Source of the DNA: Bacillus sp. RO2
Lineage (GTDB): Bacteria > Bacillota > Bacilli > Bacillales > Bacillaceae_I
Assembly (NCBI RefSeq): GCF_012911845.1
Contig: NZ_JAAXCU010000036.1
Span: 54,723-118,722, forward strand
Length of the DNA: 64,000 nucleotides
Direction of reading: 5' to 3'
Part shown: piece after piece, positions 63,832 through 64,000 of the stretch
How the letters are laid out: the number at the start of each line of letters is the position of its first letter
How positions within the stretch are numbered: position 1 is the first letter of the stretch
Position numbers and translations under genes: made by a program
Notes under the pieces: generated by a model
Databases searched by the model: none
Told to the model about the DNA's origin: nothing
What the model saw: only the letters and a program-made list of their open reading frames with translations

Positions 63832-64000
63832 TTGTTGATTTCCGGTCCGGAAGCCTCCTCAGCAAGCCTGAGTCCACTGAAAAAGTCTTGGATTTTAGAT
63901 GTTGTTTAGACACCGCTGTTGATTTCCGCAAACGGCTTCGCTTTCCTAGGGGCGCTGCTGGAGCCTCCTCGGCAAGCCTGCGGGGTCTCCACCTAGCGCT
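63832..64000. repeat. Dispersed Bacillus-type palindromic repeat, copies 2 and partial 3
   Basis: 63914-64000 carries CGCTGTTGATTTCCGC, GGCTTCGCTTTCCTAGGGGC, GAGCCTCCTCGGCAAGCCTG and GGGGTCTCCAC in the order of the copy at 35408. A decayed partial copy (TTGATTTCCGG, AAGCCTCCTCAGCAAGCCTG, GTCCAC) lies at 63836-63876. The element runs off the window edge. Confidence 0.7.

Overview
The window is AT-rich chromosomal DNA from a spore-forming member of the Bacillaceae. The evidence is direct: a hutPHUIG histidine-utilisation operon with a HutP antiterminator gene, a KinB-like kinase and a PAS-type sporulation kinase, GerPA/GerPF-like small spore proteins beside an Hsp20-like protein, secreted subtilisins, an IDEAL-domain protein, LysM/NlpC-P60 wall hydrolases, and many Bacillus-style Shine-Dalgarno sequences with TTG/GTG starts. 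Several alkaline-type proteases would suit an alkali-tolerant genus such as Sutcliffiella or Alkalihalobacillus, but the species cannot be fixed from the sequence alone. I see no rRNA, tRNA, prophage, IS element or CRISPR array.

Layout. 0-15 kb: small metabolic and stress genes, among them a truncated Mug-type DNA glycosylase, a cREC protein, a YwaF-like membrane protein, an MccF/LD-carboxypeptidase, an alpha/beta hydrolase, an RsgA-type GTPase, a Bmr/NorA-like efflux pump, an extended SDR, a LysM protein, an ABC-F ribosome-protection-type ATPase, a Nudix hydrolase, a VOC protein and an acyltransferase. This part holds two leader regions that look like ribosome-mediated attenuators (before rsgA and before the ABC-F gene). 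It also holds three intergenic arrays of short words spaced at about 2 or 3 DNA helical turns. 15-21 kb: an HPr-like gene and a four-gene aminobenzoyl-glutamate-type uptake and hydrolysis operon (M20 peptidase, abgA, regulator, abgT). 21-24 kb: a spore-protein cluster and a TlpA-like thioredoxin. 24-32 kb: UMF1 MFS protein, lipoprotein, KinB-like kinase, PadR regulator, purine permease, IDEAL protein, patA.

32-35 kb: an ECF sigma factor, a likely membrane anti-sigma protein and a large membrane-anchored TPR/carboxypeptidase-regulatory-domain protein form an overlapping operon with an ECF-like promoter. 35-42 kb: four consecutive S8 proteases, two subtilisins plus two larger paralogues of which one carries SLH-like repeats. 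42-49 kb: an SNF transporter, a NarL-type two-component pair, a three-PAS histidine kinase and a 3-hydroxyisobutyrate-dehydrogenase-like enzyme. 49.6-55.8 kb: hutPHUIG, with a terminator between hutP and hutH where HutP is expected to act, and no hutM. 55.8-64 kb: a membrane protein, an SDR and ArsR pair, two tandem proteins in which a degenerate ECF sigma factor appears fused to a ZAS-type anti-sigma zinc motif, a membrane helix and a large extracytoplasmic domain, two overlooked small ORFs, and a LysM/NlpC-P60 endopeptidase.

The most interesting material is the tandem sigma/anti-sigma/sensor fusion, the helically phased intergenic arrays, the two attenuator-like leaders, and the small spore-protein cluster.
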